Shown: positions 34,015 through 41,352 of the stretch, piece after piece
Position numbering within the stretch: the first letter of the stretch is position 1
Layout: each line of letters starts with the position of its first letter
Assembly (NCBI GenBank): GCA_022842935.1
Contig: JALHOP010000003.1
Coordinates: forward strand, 186,001 to 250,000
Direction: 5' to 3'
Source: Myxococcota bacterium
GTDB taxonomy: Bacteria > Myxococcota > XYA12-FULL-58-9 > JALHOP01
DNA: 64,000 bases
Notes under the pieces: generated by a model
Told to the model about the DNA's origin: nothing
The model's database searches: none
What the model saw: only the letters and a program-made list of their open reading frames with translations
Position numbers and translations under genes: made by a program

Positions 34015-35811
34015 ATGCGCCGTATGTGCTCGCTCGCTGGCTTTTTGGCGGTCCTGTCGTTCTGTCTCCCCGTCATCGCGGCGCCGGCCTCGGGCATGCG
34101 CGGAATGGTTGCCTCGGGGCACGCCGATGCGACCGCCGCCGGAGTGATGATGCTCCGCCAAGGCGGCAACGCAGTCGATGCGGCAGTGGCAACCGCGTTC
34201 GCCTTGGCGGTCGTTGAGCCCTACTCCTCGGGGATCGGGGGCGGTGGGTTCGCCCTCGTGAAGATGGACAAGGCGCTCACTTTCCTCGACTTCCGCGAGG
34301 TCGCTCCTGCCGCCGCGACGCGTGACATGTACATCAAGAACGGCGTGCCTGAGCCGTTGCTCTCGCGCGACGGCATCACATCGGTTGCGGTCCCGGGCGC
34401 GGTCGCCGGTTATCTCGGCATGCACAAGCGCTACGGCAGACTGACGCGGGCACAGGTGCTCGCGCCGGCCATCAAGCTCGCCGAAGACGGATTCGTCATG
34501 AACCCGGTCTTTCGCCGTGATGTCGAATGGCGCATCGACGAGCTACGCAAGGACCCGGAAGCGACCAAGGTGTTCCTGACCCCCGATGCGCAAGGGGTCG
34601 GTCAGAACCCCGAGCTGGGCGTTACGTGGAAACAGCCCGACCTTGCCTGGACTCTGCGCCAGCTCGTCGAGGGCGGTGCCGACGCCTTCTACAAGGGTTC
34701 GGTCGCCAAGAAGCTCATCGAAGATCAGAAGACCCGCGGCGGCATCATGACAGCCCGCGATCTCGCACGCTATAGCGTACGAGAGCACAAGCCGCTCATG
34801 GGGAGCTTCCGCGGCCACGCGGTCGCCACCGCGCCGCCTCCCTCGGCAGGTGGCGAAGTGCTCTTGACCCTCCTCAACATGCTCGAGACCCAACCAGCAG
34901 ACCGTGCCTACCGGGATCCGTCGGCGCTCCATCTCTACGTGGAGGCCTCCAAGCGTGCCTACGCCGACCGGTATCTCATCGCCGACCCCAAGTTCGTGCG
35001 TGACGTCACGCGCGAGCTGACCACCAAGGAGCGCGCCCGCAAGCTCGTCGCCTCGATCGGCACGCAAGCCAGCTCGGCGTTCGACGTACCTCCGGGCGAG
35101 GCGGCGACGTTGCCAACCGGAGTCGTGCCGAAGGTGCCGCTGGTGGTGAAGCCCGCTACGACCGAAGACATGCCGCTTACCGGCGGCTCCGCGAAGGCCC
35201 CTGATCCGGCCAAGTCACCGCATACGACGCACCTATCGGTGGTGGATGCCGACGGTAACGCGGTCTCACTCACCGCGACGGTGAACTACGCCTTCGGTTC
35301 GTGTGTCGTCGCCAAGGGAACCGGCGTCCTGTGGAACGACGAGATGGACGACTTTTCGGTTGCTCCTGGCGTACCCAACACCTACGGCGTCGTCGGTAGC
35401 GAAGCGAACGCGGTTGCCCCAGGCAAGGTTCCGGTTTCATCGATGACTCCGACCCTGGTGTTCGAGGGAGCAACCACCGACTCACCGGTGCGCTTGGTCG
35501 TCGGCTCGCCTGGCGGTCCGCGCATTCCAACCACCGTAGCGCAGATCATCCTGAACTACTTCGATGCCGGGGCGGACGTGCAACAGGCAGTCGCAATGGG
35601 CCGGGTGCACCACCAGCACCTTCCCGACCTGGTCATGATCGAGCGGCTCGGCATTGACGCGGCCACGCTCAACGAGCTCGAAAAGCGCGGTCACAAGATC
35701 AAGCGCCAGGAGACCTGGAGCAACGCCACCGCGGTTGCTGTCGACCCCAAGAGCAAGATCCGCTCTGGCGCCGCCGATCCGCGCGGGGTCGGCGCCGCGA
35801 TGGCCGAGTAG
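34015..35811 (+). CDS. ggt: Gamma-glutamyltransferase (glutathione hydrolase)
   Basis: 598 aa with an N-terminal signal (M-R-R-M-C-S-L-A-G-F-L-A-V-L-S-F-C through A-A-P-A), so probably periplasmic. N-terminal marks are G-G-N-A-V-D-A-A-V-A-T and Y-S-S-G-I-G-G-G-G-F. The autoprocessing site and catalytic nucleophile are at H-T-T-H-L-S (T404). S-P-G-G-P-R-I-P-T-T is the conserved oxyanion loop. The enzyme removes or transfers the gamma-glutamyl group of glutathione and related peptides. It is 6 bp ahead of a Ser/Thr kinase gene, which suggests co-transcription, although a link in function is not obvious. Confidence 0.95.
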   Translation: MRRMCSLAGFLAVLSFCLPVIAAPASGMRGMVASGHADATAAGVMMLRQGGNAVDAAVATAFALAVVEPYSSGIGGGGFALVKMDKALTFLDFREVAPAAATRDMYIKNGVPEPLLSRDGITSVAVPGAVAGYLGMHKRYGRLTRAQVLAPAIKLAEDGFVMNPVFRRDVEWRIDELRKDPEATKVFLTPDAQGVGQNPELGVTWKQPDLAWTLRQLVEGGADAFYKGSVAKKLIEDQKTRGGIMTARDLARYSVREHKPLMGSFRGHAVATAPPPSAGGEVLLTLLNMLETQPADRAYRDPSALHLYVEASKRAYADRYLIADPKFVRDVTRELTTKERARKLVASIGTQASSAFDVPPGEAATLPTGVVPKVPLVVKPATTEDMPLTGGSAKAPDPAKSPHTTHLSVVDADGNAVSLTATVNYAFGSCVVAKGTGVLWNDEMDDFSVAPGVPNTYGVVGSEANAVAPGKVPVSSMTPTLVFEGATTDSPVRLVVGSPGGPRIPTTVAQIILNYFDAGADVQQAVAMGRVHHQHLPDLVMIERLGIDAATLNELEKRGHKIKRQETWSNATAVAVDPKSKIRSGAADPRGVGAAMAE

Positions 35812-35816
35812 CGTCG

Positions 35817-36971
35817 TTGGTTCCGGGCCTACCGGAGGTCATCGGCCGCTATCGCGTCCTCGGACTGCTCGGGCAGGGTGGTATGGGGCGGGTCGTCCGT
35901 GCGCGTGACGACGCGGCCGGACGCGACGTGGCGCTCAAGTTGTACGAGGGAACTGACGAGGAGAGCCGCTACATGTTCGTCCGCGCGGCAAAAGCGCTGG
36001 CGAGCCTTTCGCATCCCAATATCCTCGAGGTGTTCCAGTATCTCGACGAGCCTCCATTCATCGCCTGCGAGCTCATTGATGGTCCGACATTACGGACAAT
36101 GCTCGACGAGCGAGGTGTGCCTCTCTCGGCGCTCGAGGCGGCGAATATCGCCTATGCACTGGCGCAGGCTCTCGAGCATGCGCACGCCTGTGGCGTGGTT
36201 CATCGGGACGTGAAGCCCGAGAACGTGTTTTGTGCGCGAAGCGGCCGTGTTGTGCTCGCGGACTTTGGTTTGGCGAAGGCGATGGGGAGGGCTGCGACCC
36301 TGGCCACCAGTCTGTACGGGTCACCCGCGTACATGGCTCCCGAGCAATTTGCTGGGAAGTCGGCGGACGCGCGGAGCGACCTGCACGCGCTCGGCGTCAC
36401 ACTGTTCGAGATGCTCGCTGGCGCGCCACCTTACGATGGTGCGTCGGTGGCGGAGCTCGAAACCAACATCCTTCAGGGCAAGCGTCGTGCGCTGCCCAAT
36501 GGCGTTGCTCCCGAGGCGTTGGCGCGGCTGGTCGACCAGTTGCTCGCGACCGACCCACGTGCGCGCCCAGCCCACGCGCGAGCGGTCGCGCAGCGGTTGC
36601 AACATGTGCTCGATGCCTTCCCGCCCGAGCTGGTCACGCGGACCTCGTATGCGCCGGTCGCAGCCGTGCATCGCGGACGTCTTGCGAGGCTGTGGCCGTT
36701 GGGCCTCATCGCGACCGCGGTGGCGGGGCTCGTGTTCTGGGTGCAGCGACCAGTCGCGTCGAGCCAGCCCGTGCCTGTCGTACTGTACTTCGATGGAGCG
36801 GCGGAGTTGTCGATTGACGGTGTTGCCGTGGGTATGGCGAGGGAGCCTCATCGCACGGAGCTGCTACCAGGTAGACATCGTCTGGAAGCGCGTGTCTATG
36901 ATAGCGGACAGGTGCTCAGTCGTGAGGTGGTGATCGTTCCGGGAGGAGAGGCCCAGATTCGTCTGCAGTAG
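35817..36971 (+). CDS. Membrane Ser/Thr protein kinase (Pkn2-like) with PEGA-like C-terminal domain
   Basis: 384 aa from TTG 35817, the only start that keeps the whole kinase domain. Kinase marks are G-Q-G-G-M-G-R-V-V (Gly loop), V-A-L-K-L-Y (Lys), H-R-D-V-K-P-E-N (residue 129 on; catalytic D131), D149-F-G and A-P-E-Q. A transmembrane helix lies near 290-308 (L-W-P-L-G-L-I-A-T-A-V-A-G-L-V-F). The last 70 residues (A-E-L-S-I-D-G-V-A-V-G then L-P-G-R-H-R-L-E-A) look like a PEGA-type beta domain outside the membrane. It is probably a sensor kinase of the myxobacterial eukaryotic-like class; ligand and substrates are unknown. Confidence 0.93.
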   Translation: MVPGLPEVIGRYRVLGLLGQGGMGRVVRARDDAAGRDVALKLYEGTDEESRYMFVRAAKALASLSHPNILEVFQYLDEPPFIACELIDGPTLRTMLDERGVPLSALEAANIAYALAQALEHAHACGVVHRDVKPENVFCARSGRVVLADFGLAKAMGRAATLATSLYGSPAYMAPEQFAGKSADARSDLHALGVTLFEMLAGAPPYDGASVAELETNILQGKRRALPNGVAPEALARLVDQLLATDPRARPAHARAVAQRLQHVLDAFPPELVTRTSYAPVAAVHRGRLARLWPLGLIATAVAGLVFWVQRPVASSQPVPVVLYFDGAAELSIDGVAVGMAREPHRTELLPGRHRLEARVYDSGQVLSREVVIVPGGEAQIRLQ

Positions 36972-37022
36972 GGGCCCCTTCGTCCGCATCGAAAGATCCG
37001 TGCGTGCGAGTCAAGCAGCCGT

Positions 37023-37799
37023 TCAGAGCGCGCGGGCGCTACGCCAGACCATGTAGACGGCGACCAAGAAGATCATCGCCGCGAAGACGGTGGAGAGTCG
37101 GCCACTCCCGGACAAGCGCTTGGCGACCCGCGTACCGAGGAACCCACCGAGGACTCCGCCGCCGATGAAGACACCGGCGAGAGCCCAATCAACGAGACCC
37201 GACCGGGCGTAGTTGAGCGCGGTCGTTAACCCGAACGCGGCGACGGCGACGAGGCTCGTGCCGACGGCCTGGATCATGGGCATTCCTGTCGCGGCTAGCA
37301 GCCCCGGGACGATGAGAAAGCCACCGCCAATCCCGAAGAAACCCGAGAAGAGCCCTGTTACGACCCCGAAGCCGATGACCTTGTGGGCGTTACCGAGATG
37401 ACAGTCGGCCCCTGGTGTTCCCAGCGCCTTTCGACTGCGCAGCATGAGCGCCGCGACCACGACCATGACGAAGGCGAAGAGGAACAGGAGTCGCTGCCCG
37501 TCGAACGCCTTGCCGGCAGTCGAGCCGACAAGCGCCCCGATGACCCCAGACGCGGCGTACAGTGCGCCGCATCGCCATTTGACGTTGCCAGCACGTGCGT
37601 GGCCAACGAGACCTGTCGCGGCGTTGGTCGCAACCGCTAAAGCGGACGTCCCGATCGCTACGTGCGGGTCATCGACGCCGACCAGGTAAACCATCAGAGG
37701 CACCGCCAAGATCGACCCGCCGCCGCCGACGAGACCCAGCGTGAAGCCAACGAGCGCTCCCGAGAAAACACCCGCGATGTACTGAAAGGGCTCGAGCAT
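37023..37799 (-). CDS. TauE/SafE-family sulfite/sulfonate exporter
   Basis: 258 aa, almost entirely hydrophobic with about eight membrane segments. The repeated G-F-T-L-G-L-V-G-G-G-G-S-I-L-A-V-P and F-S-G-F-F-G-I-G-G-G-F-L-I-V-P motifs define the TauE/SafE (DUF81) permeases. Members export sulfite, sulfoacetate or thiosulfate-type anions. The gene is on the same strand as the persulfide dioxygenase 117 bp upstream, the pairing seen in bigR-type sulfide detoxification operons, where the transporter removes the sulfite made by the dioxygenase. Confidence 0.9.
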   Translation of the reverse strand: MLEPFQYIAGVFSGALVGFTLGLVGGGGSILAVPLMVYLVGVDDPHVAIGTSALAVATNAATGLVGHARAGNVKWRCGALYAASGVIGALVGSTAGKAFDGQRLLFLFAFVMVVVAALMLRSRKALGTPGADCHLGNAHKVIGFGVVTGLFSGFFGIGGGFLIVPGLLAATGMPMIQAVGTSLVAVAAFGLTTALNYARSGLVDWALAGVFIGGGVLGGFLGTRVAKRLSGSGRLSTVFAAMIFLVAVYMVWRSARAL

Positions 37800-37915
37800 C
37801 GCTACTCAGCAGGCCGTTGTCGGTTGCGGAGGCCTACCACTTACCACGAGCGCCACGGCTGTCATGGCGGCTGCGTCACACGCGTTAGCGTCCGAGCGTC
37901 TGGTGGCGCGAAGCT

Positions 37916-38851
37916 TCAAAGAGCGTCGACCGGGAGCTTCAGATACTGCGTGCCGTTGTCTTCCGCTGGAGGCAGCCGACCGCCGCGCATATTGACCTGA
38001 ATCGACGGGAGAATCAGCTTCGGCATCCCGAGCGTCGCGTCACGCTGTGTGCGCATGGCGACGAAGTCGTCCTCGGCGACTCCGTCGTGGACATGCACGT
38101 TCGTATCGCGCTGTTGCCCGACTGTGGTCTCCCACGCAAACGTGTCGCGACCCGGCGCCTTGTAGTCGTGGCAGAGGAACAACCGCGTCTCGCGCGGCAG
38201 CGACAGCAAACGACGAATCGATTGGTAGAGTCGACGCGCATCGCCCCCCGGGAAATCGGCGCGGGCCGTACCGTAGTCCGGCATGAAGATCGTGTCGCCC
38301 GCGAAAACCGCGTCCCCAATCACGTAGGCCATGTCGGCGGGGGTGTGACCGGGAACATGGAGCGACGTCGCGGGAATACGCCCCAGGGCAAACTTGTCGC
38401 CGTCGACGAACAGGCGGTCGAACTGCGAGCCATCACGCCGAAAGCGGGTTCCCTCGTTGAAGATCTTTCCGAACACCTGCTGCACGTCGATGATGTTGCG
38501 GCCGATGGCGAGCTGCCCGCCGAGCAAGCCCTGGAGATAGGGCGCTGCCGAGAGATGGTCGGCGTGCACGTGGGTTTCGAGGAGCCACTTCACCTCGAGA
38601 GCGTGGCGCTTGATGTGGTCGGCGATCCGGTCGGCCGAGCGGTGCGCGGTGCGCCCTGCGGCCGGGTCGAAGTCGAGCACGCTGTCGATCACGGCTGCCT
38701 CGCGCGTTTCGGGATCGTGGACGACGTAACTGGCCGTGAAGGTCGGCTCGTCGAAGAAGGCCTGAACGCTCGGCGTCGGGTGGCGACGCTCCCAGGTCGC
38801 GCGCACGACGGCGCTCGCGTGCTCGAGATTTGCGTCGTGCGACGTTTCCAT
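37916..38851 (-). CDS. Persulfide dioxygenase, metallo-beta-lactamase fold (ETHE1/Blh-like)
   Basis: 311 aa. The metal-binding motif T-H-V-H-A-D-H (H94, H96, D98, H99) lies in the MBL fold. The run H-V-P-G-H-T-P-A-D and M-P-D-Y-G-T-A-R-A-D-F-P-G-G-D-A characterises the Blh/ETHE1 persulfide dioxygenase branch, and L-C-H-D-Y supplies another ligand. These non-heme iron enzymes oxidise glutathione persulfide to sulfite. It lies back to back with the peroxiredoxin-ArsR-TlpA operon, sharing a 45-bp AT-rich spacer, and is followed by the TauE/SafE gene, so a sulfide detoxification role is well supported. Confidence 0.9.
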   Translation of the reverse strand: METSHDANLEHASAVVRATWERRHPTPSVQAFFDEPTFTASYVVHDPETREAAVIDSVLDFDPAAGRTAHRSADRIADHIKRHALEVKWLLETHVHADHLSAAPYLQGLLGGQLAIGRNIIDVQQVFGKIFNEGTRFRRDGSQFDRLFVDGDKFALGRIPATSLHVPGHTPADMAYVIGDAVFAGDTIFMPDYGTARADFPGGDARRLYQSIRRLLSLPRETRLFLCHDYKAPGRDTFAWETTVGQQRDTNVHVHDGVAEDDFVAMRTQRDATLGMPKLILPSIQVNMRGGRLPPAEDNGTQYLKLPVDAL

Positions 38852-38860
38852 TCTGGCCTC

Positions 38861-38893
38861 TTCCTTTATTTACACGATAGTAGTAATTGATAG
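38861..38893. promoter_or_regulatory. AT-rich divergent control region of the sulfide island
   Basis: The 45-bp spacer between the persulfide dioxygenase and peroxiredoxin genes contains a strongly AT-rich stretch with imperfect symmetry (ATTTAC, nine bases, GTAATT) in an otherwise GC-rich window. ArsR-family BigR/SqrR repressors bind A/T-rich dyads in such divergent spacers, and the operon encodes an ArsR-type protein. This makes it the best candidate operator and promoter, inferred from composition and position. Confidence 0.4.
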
Positions 38894-38896
38894 GTC

Positions 38897-39544
38897 ATGC
38901 AAGACGGCTCAGCGGTCGCGGTTGCCCCTCTGCGGCTCGGAGAGAAGGCCCCGAGCTTCGCAGCGCGCTCGACGCTCGGAGCCGTGCGGCTTGACGACTT
39001 CCGTGGGCATTGGCTGCTCCTCTTTTCGCACCCCGCCGATTTCACGCCAGTCTGCACGAGTGAGTTCGTCGCTCTGGCGCGGGCGCACGAGCGCTTTCGC
39101 GCCATCGACTGCGCGCTCATGGGGGTGTCGATCGACTCGCTGTTTTCGCACCTCGCGTGGGTACGCAGCATCCGTGACCGCTTCGACGTCGTGATTGATT
39201 TCCCCATCGTCGAGGACCCGACGCTCGAGATCGCCAAGGCCTACGGTATGGTCGGCCCGGACGCCCGCGACGCAAGCACGGTGCGCGCCACATACGTGCT
39301 CGATCCCGAGGGTGTTCTGCGTGCGTCGACCTGGTACCCGGCGAGCGTGGGCCGCTCTGTGGAGGAGCTCTTGCGTCTCGTGCAGGCGCTCCAGCGTGTC
39401 CACACCGGTGAGGTGCTAGCACCCGAGGGGTGGCGCCCCGGCAAAGACGTGCTCGCGGTACCGCGTCCCGATTTGAAGGTCGTGCTCGCTGGTGCCGCGC
39501 CGGCCGACTGGTTCTACACGCCCATGCGAGACAAGAAATCGTGA
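38897..39544 (+). CDS. Peroxiredoxin of the Prx6 (1-Cys) type
   Basis: 215 aa. The thioredoxin-like core has H-P-A-D-F-T-P-V-C-T-S-E (peroxidatic C53), with the Pro, Thr and Cys arrangement and the F-D-V-V-I-D-F-P-I-V-E-D-P block of Prx6-type enzymes. Length also fits. It reduces hydroperoxides, or persulfide-type oxidants, using an external thiol. The ArsR-type regulator starts within its stop codon (GTGA overlap). It is divergent from the persulfide dioxygenase gene and probably belongs to the same stress response. Confidence 0.9.
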   Translation: MQDGSAVAVAPLRLGEKAPSFAARSTLGAVRLDDFRGHWLLLFSHPADFTPVCTSEFVALARAHERFRAIDCALMGVSIDSLFSHLAWVRSIRDRFDVVIDFPIVEDPTLEIAKAYGMVGPDARDASTVRATYVLDPEGVLRASTWYPASVGRSVEELLRLVQALQRVHTGEVLAPEGWRPGKDVLAVPRPDLKVVLAGAAPADWFYTPMRDKKS

Positions 39545-39909
39545 AGCGACGAAAGAACGACCTGATGCAAACAGCCGAGACGCTACGAGCGCTCGCCCAT
39601 CGGAGTCGACTCGAGCTCGTGCTCGCGCTCGCGTCCGCGGCTCGCTCGGTGGGTGAGCTCGAACAGCTCACCGGCATCGAGCAGCCAGCGCTCAGCCAAC
39701 AGCTCGCCATCTTGCGCAAGGCCCGCCTCGTGCTCACGCAACGCAAAGGCAAACATGTCTTCTATCGCGTTGACCCAACGGGCCTGGCCGGTGTCGTGGC
39801 GTTGCTGGGCGAGCTCGTCGGGCCGGTAGCCCGTGCAGAGCCCTCCGGGACGCAATCCCCAAGCAGCGCCGCCGCGTTTGCCCGCGTCACGTCGCGCGAT
39901 GTCGCTTAA
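39541..39909 (+). CDS. ArsR-family transcriptional regulator, BigR/SqrR-like but cysteine-free
   Basis: 122 aa from GTG 39541, overlapping the peroxiredoxin stop by 4 bp. It has a winged-helix ArsR core: A-E-T-L-R-A-L-A-H-R-S-R-L-E-L, then S-V-G-E-L-E-Q-L-T-G-I-E-Q-P-A-L-S-Q-Q-L-A-I-L-R-K (recognition helix) and Q-R-K-G-K-H-V-F-Y-R-V-D (wing). The sequence and context match sulfide-sensing BigR/SqrR repressors, but there is no cysteine anywhere, so the known persulfide/disulfide switch cannot operate. It may sense another signal or be a constitutive repressor. It sits in the operon it probably controls. Confidence 0.88.
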   Translation: MKRRKNDLMQTAETLRALAHRSRLELVLALASAARSVGELEQLTGIEQPALSQQLAILRKARLVLTQRKGKHVFYRVDPTGLAGVVALLGELVGPVARAEPSGTQSPSSAAAFARVTSRDVA

Positions 39910-39960
39910 GGCAATCGTGTAAGCGACTGCGGAATCACAGGCTGAACGACGCCCCTTCAG

Positions 39961-40770
39961 GTGGACATGACACTCACCCTTGGCCCCATCGCAATTGCGC
40001 TCGACCGCCTCGTGGCGGTGGCTCTTCTGTGGGCTTTTCTCGAGCTCGGACGCTGGCTGGCTCGGCGAGGCCCGGGTGCAGCGCACCGCGTGAGTGTGTG
40101 GGCAGTATGCGTGGGCGTAGGTGTTGCTCGCGCCGTCTTCGTGGCGACGCATTGGAACGCCTTCGCTATCGATCCTCTGGCGATACTCGCGGTGTGGCAA
40201 GGAGGATTCGCGCTCTGGCCCGGGGTTGCCGCAGCTGCGCTCGTCGTCTTGCTCATGCTGGGGCGAACGCGCGCGGCGGGTCTCATGGTCGGTGCCCTCG
40301 TGGGTTTCGCAGCGCTCCTGTCTGGCGCGACCCTCCTCACGCGCGCTCCCGACCGGCCGCTCTCTGGCGACCTATCGCTTACCACCCTGGACGGTGCGCA
40401 GCTCGAGCTCACAGCGCTGCACGGAGCGCCCTTCGTCATCTCGCTCTGGGCGAGCTGGTGTCCGCCCTGCCGGCGCGAGCTACCCATGCTCACCGAGGTT
40501 GCACGCGACGCGCGGGTCCGGATCCTTCTCGTCAACACAGGTGAAGAGCCTTCCGAGGTCAGGCGTTTCCTCGGCGAGCATGGGCTCGACGCGACCAACG
40601 TCGTCCTCGACCGGCAGAGCGCGGTCATGAGCGCGACGGGCGCATCGTCGCTTCCCACGACGCTCTTCGTCGACGCACAAGGTTGGGTGCGCGGTCGACA
40701 TGCGGGCGAGATATCGCGCGCGGCCCTGCTCGACGGCGTGCAGCACGTGGCGGAGAGCCGGGCGCCTTGA
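39961..40770 (+). CDS. Membrane-anchored TlpA-like thiol-disulfide reductase with N-terminal multi-pass region
   Basis: 269 aa from GTG 39961; ATG 39967 would remove two residues. About four membrane segments occupy residues 1-125 (L-G-P-I-A-I-A-L-D-R-L through L-V-V-L-L-M-L-G-R). The C-terminal thioredoxin domain has W-A-S-W-C-P-P-C-R-R-E-L (Cys167-Cys170) and S-L-P-T-T-L-F-V-D (cis-Pro). This type reduces periplasmic disulfides; its electron donor is not identified here. It follows the ArsR-type gene after 51 bp and probably completes the operon, linking thiol redox to sulfide handling. Confidence 0.87.
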   Translation: MDMTLTLGPIAIALDRLVAVALLWAFLELGRWLARRGPGAAHRVSVWAVCVGVGVARAVFVATHWNAFAIDPLAILAVWQGGFALWPGVAAAALVVLLMLGRTRAAGLMVGALVGFAALLSGATLLTRAPDRPLSGDLSLTTLDGAQLELTALHGAPFVISLWASWCPPCRRELPMLTEVARDARVRILLVNTGEEPSEVRRFLGEHGLDATNVVLDRQSAVMSATGASSLPTTLFVDAQGWVRGRHAGEISRAALLDGVQHVAESRAP

Positions 40771-40800
40771 CCACCCTCGTCGGCACCTAGCTGGTCGCTG

Positions 40801-41283
40801 TCAGCGCGACCCTGCCTCGATGATGTCGATGCCGATGAGCAAGATCCCGTTCAGATCGCTGAACACCTCGATGAGATGTTGCCCAGGCTCTTGGACGCGG
40901 CGCGTCTCTGAATAGACGTTGGTGTCGCGCGACTCAGCCACGAAGTCTCTTCCCTGGCTGTCCCAAACGTAGAAGTCAGAGCACCCAGGCTCATTCCAGT
41001 AAATGATCGTCTGCTGCCCGACATCCAGCACGTTCTGCACGAACAGCTCGACCTTGATCTCGTCTTCGGCGCGAGCCTGGACCAAGAACGATACGTCGCC
41101 AGGAAAGCGTTGCTCGATATATTGCGCTTCGTCGAGCTCGCAATCAGCGGCGGTTTCCGCGCAGGCTGGAATCGTGGCGGTGCACGGATTCTGTGAGCGT
41201 CCTGATTCGAACGCGCGTGACGAGTTTGGGTCGCAGGCGGCGGCCGCCACGCATACCAAAGGCAAAATCCACCAACGCGACAT
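40801..41283 (-). CDS. Small lipoprotein of unknown function
   Basis: 160 aa from ATG 41283, chosen because it opens M-S-R-W-W-I-L-P-L-V-C-V-A-A-A-A-C, a signal with lipobox A-A-A-C. The mature part has Cys at C-T-A-T-I-P-A-C-A-E-T-A-A-D-C-E-L and a beta-rich segment that may be a small sandwich. It lies 69 bp downstream of the vWA/TSP3 lipoprotein on the same strand, so the two probably form a surface pair. No family recognised. Confidence 0.68.
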   Translation of the reverse strand: MSRWWILPLVCVAAAACDPNSSRAFESGRSQNPCTATIPACAETAADCELDEAQYIEQRFPGDVSFLVQARAEDEIKVELFVQNVLDVGQQTIIYWNEPGCSDFYVWDSQGRDFVAESRDTNVYSETRRVQEPGQHLIEVFSDLNGILLIGIDIIEAGSR

Positions 41284-41352
41284 GTTGCAGGGTTCTCCGG
41301 TCGTCAGGGGTTGTCCCTGAAGGCCGCTCGATTGGGCGGCCACTCTATAAGG

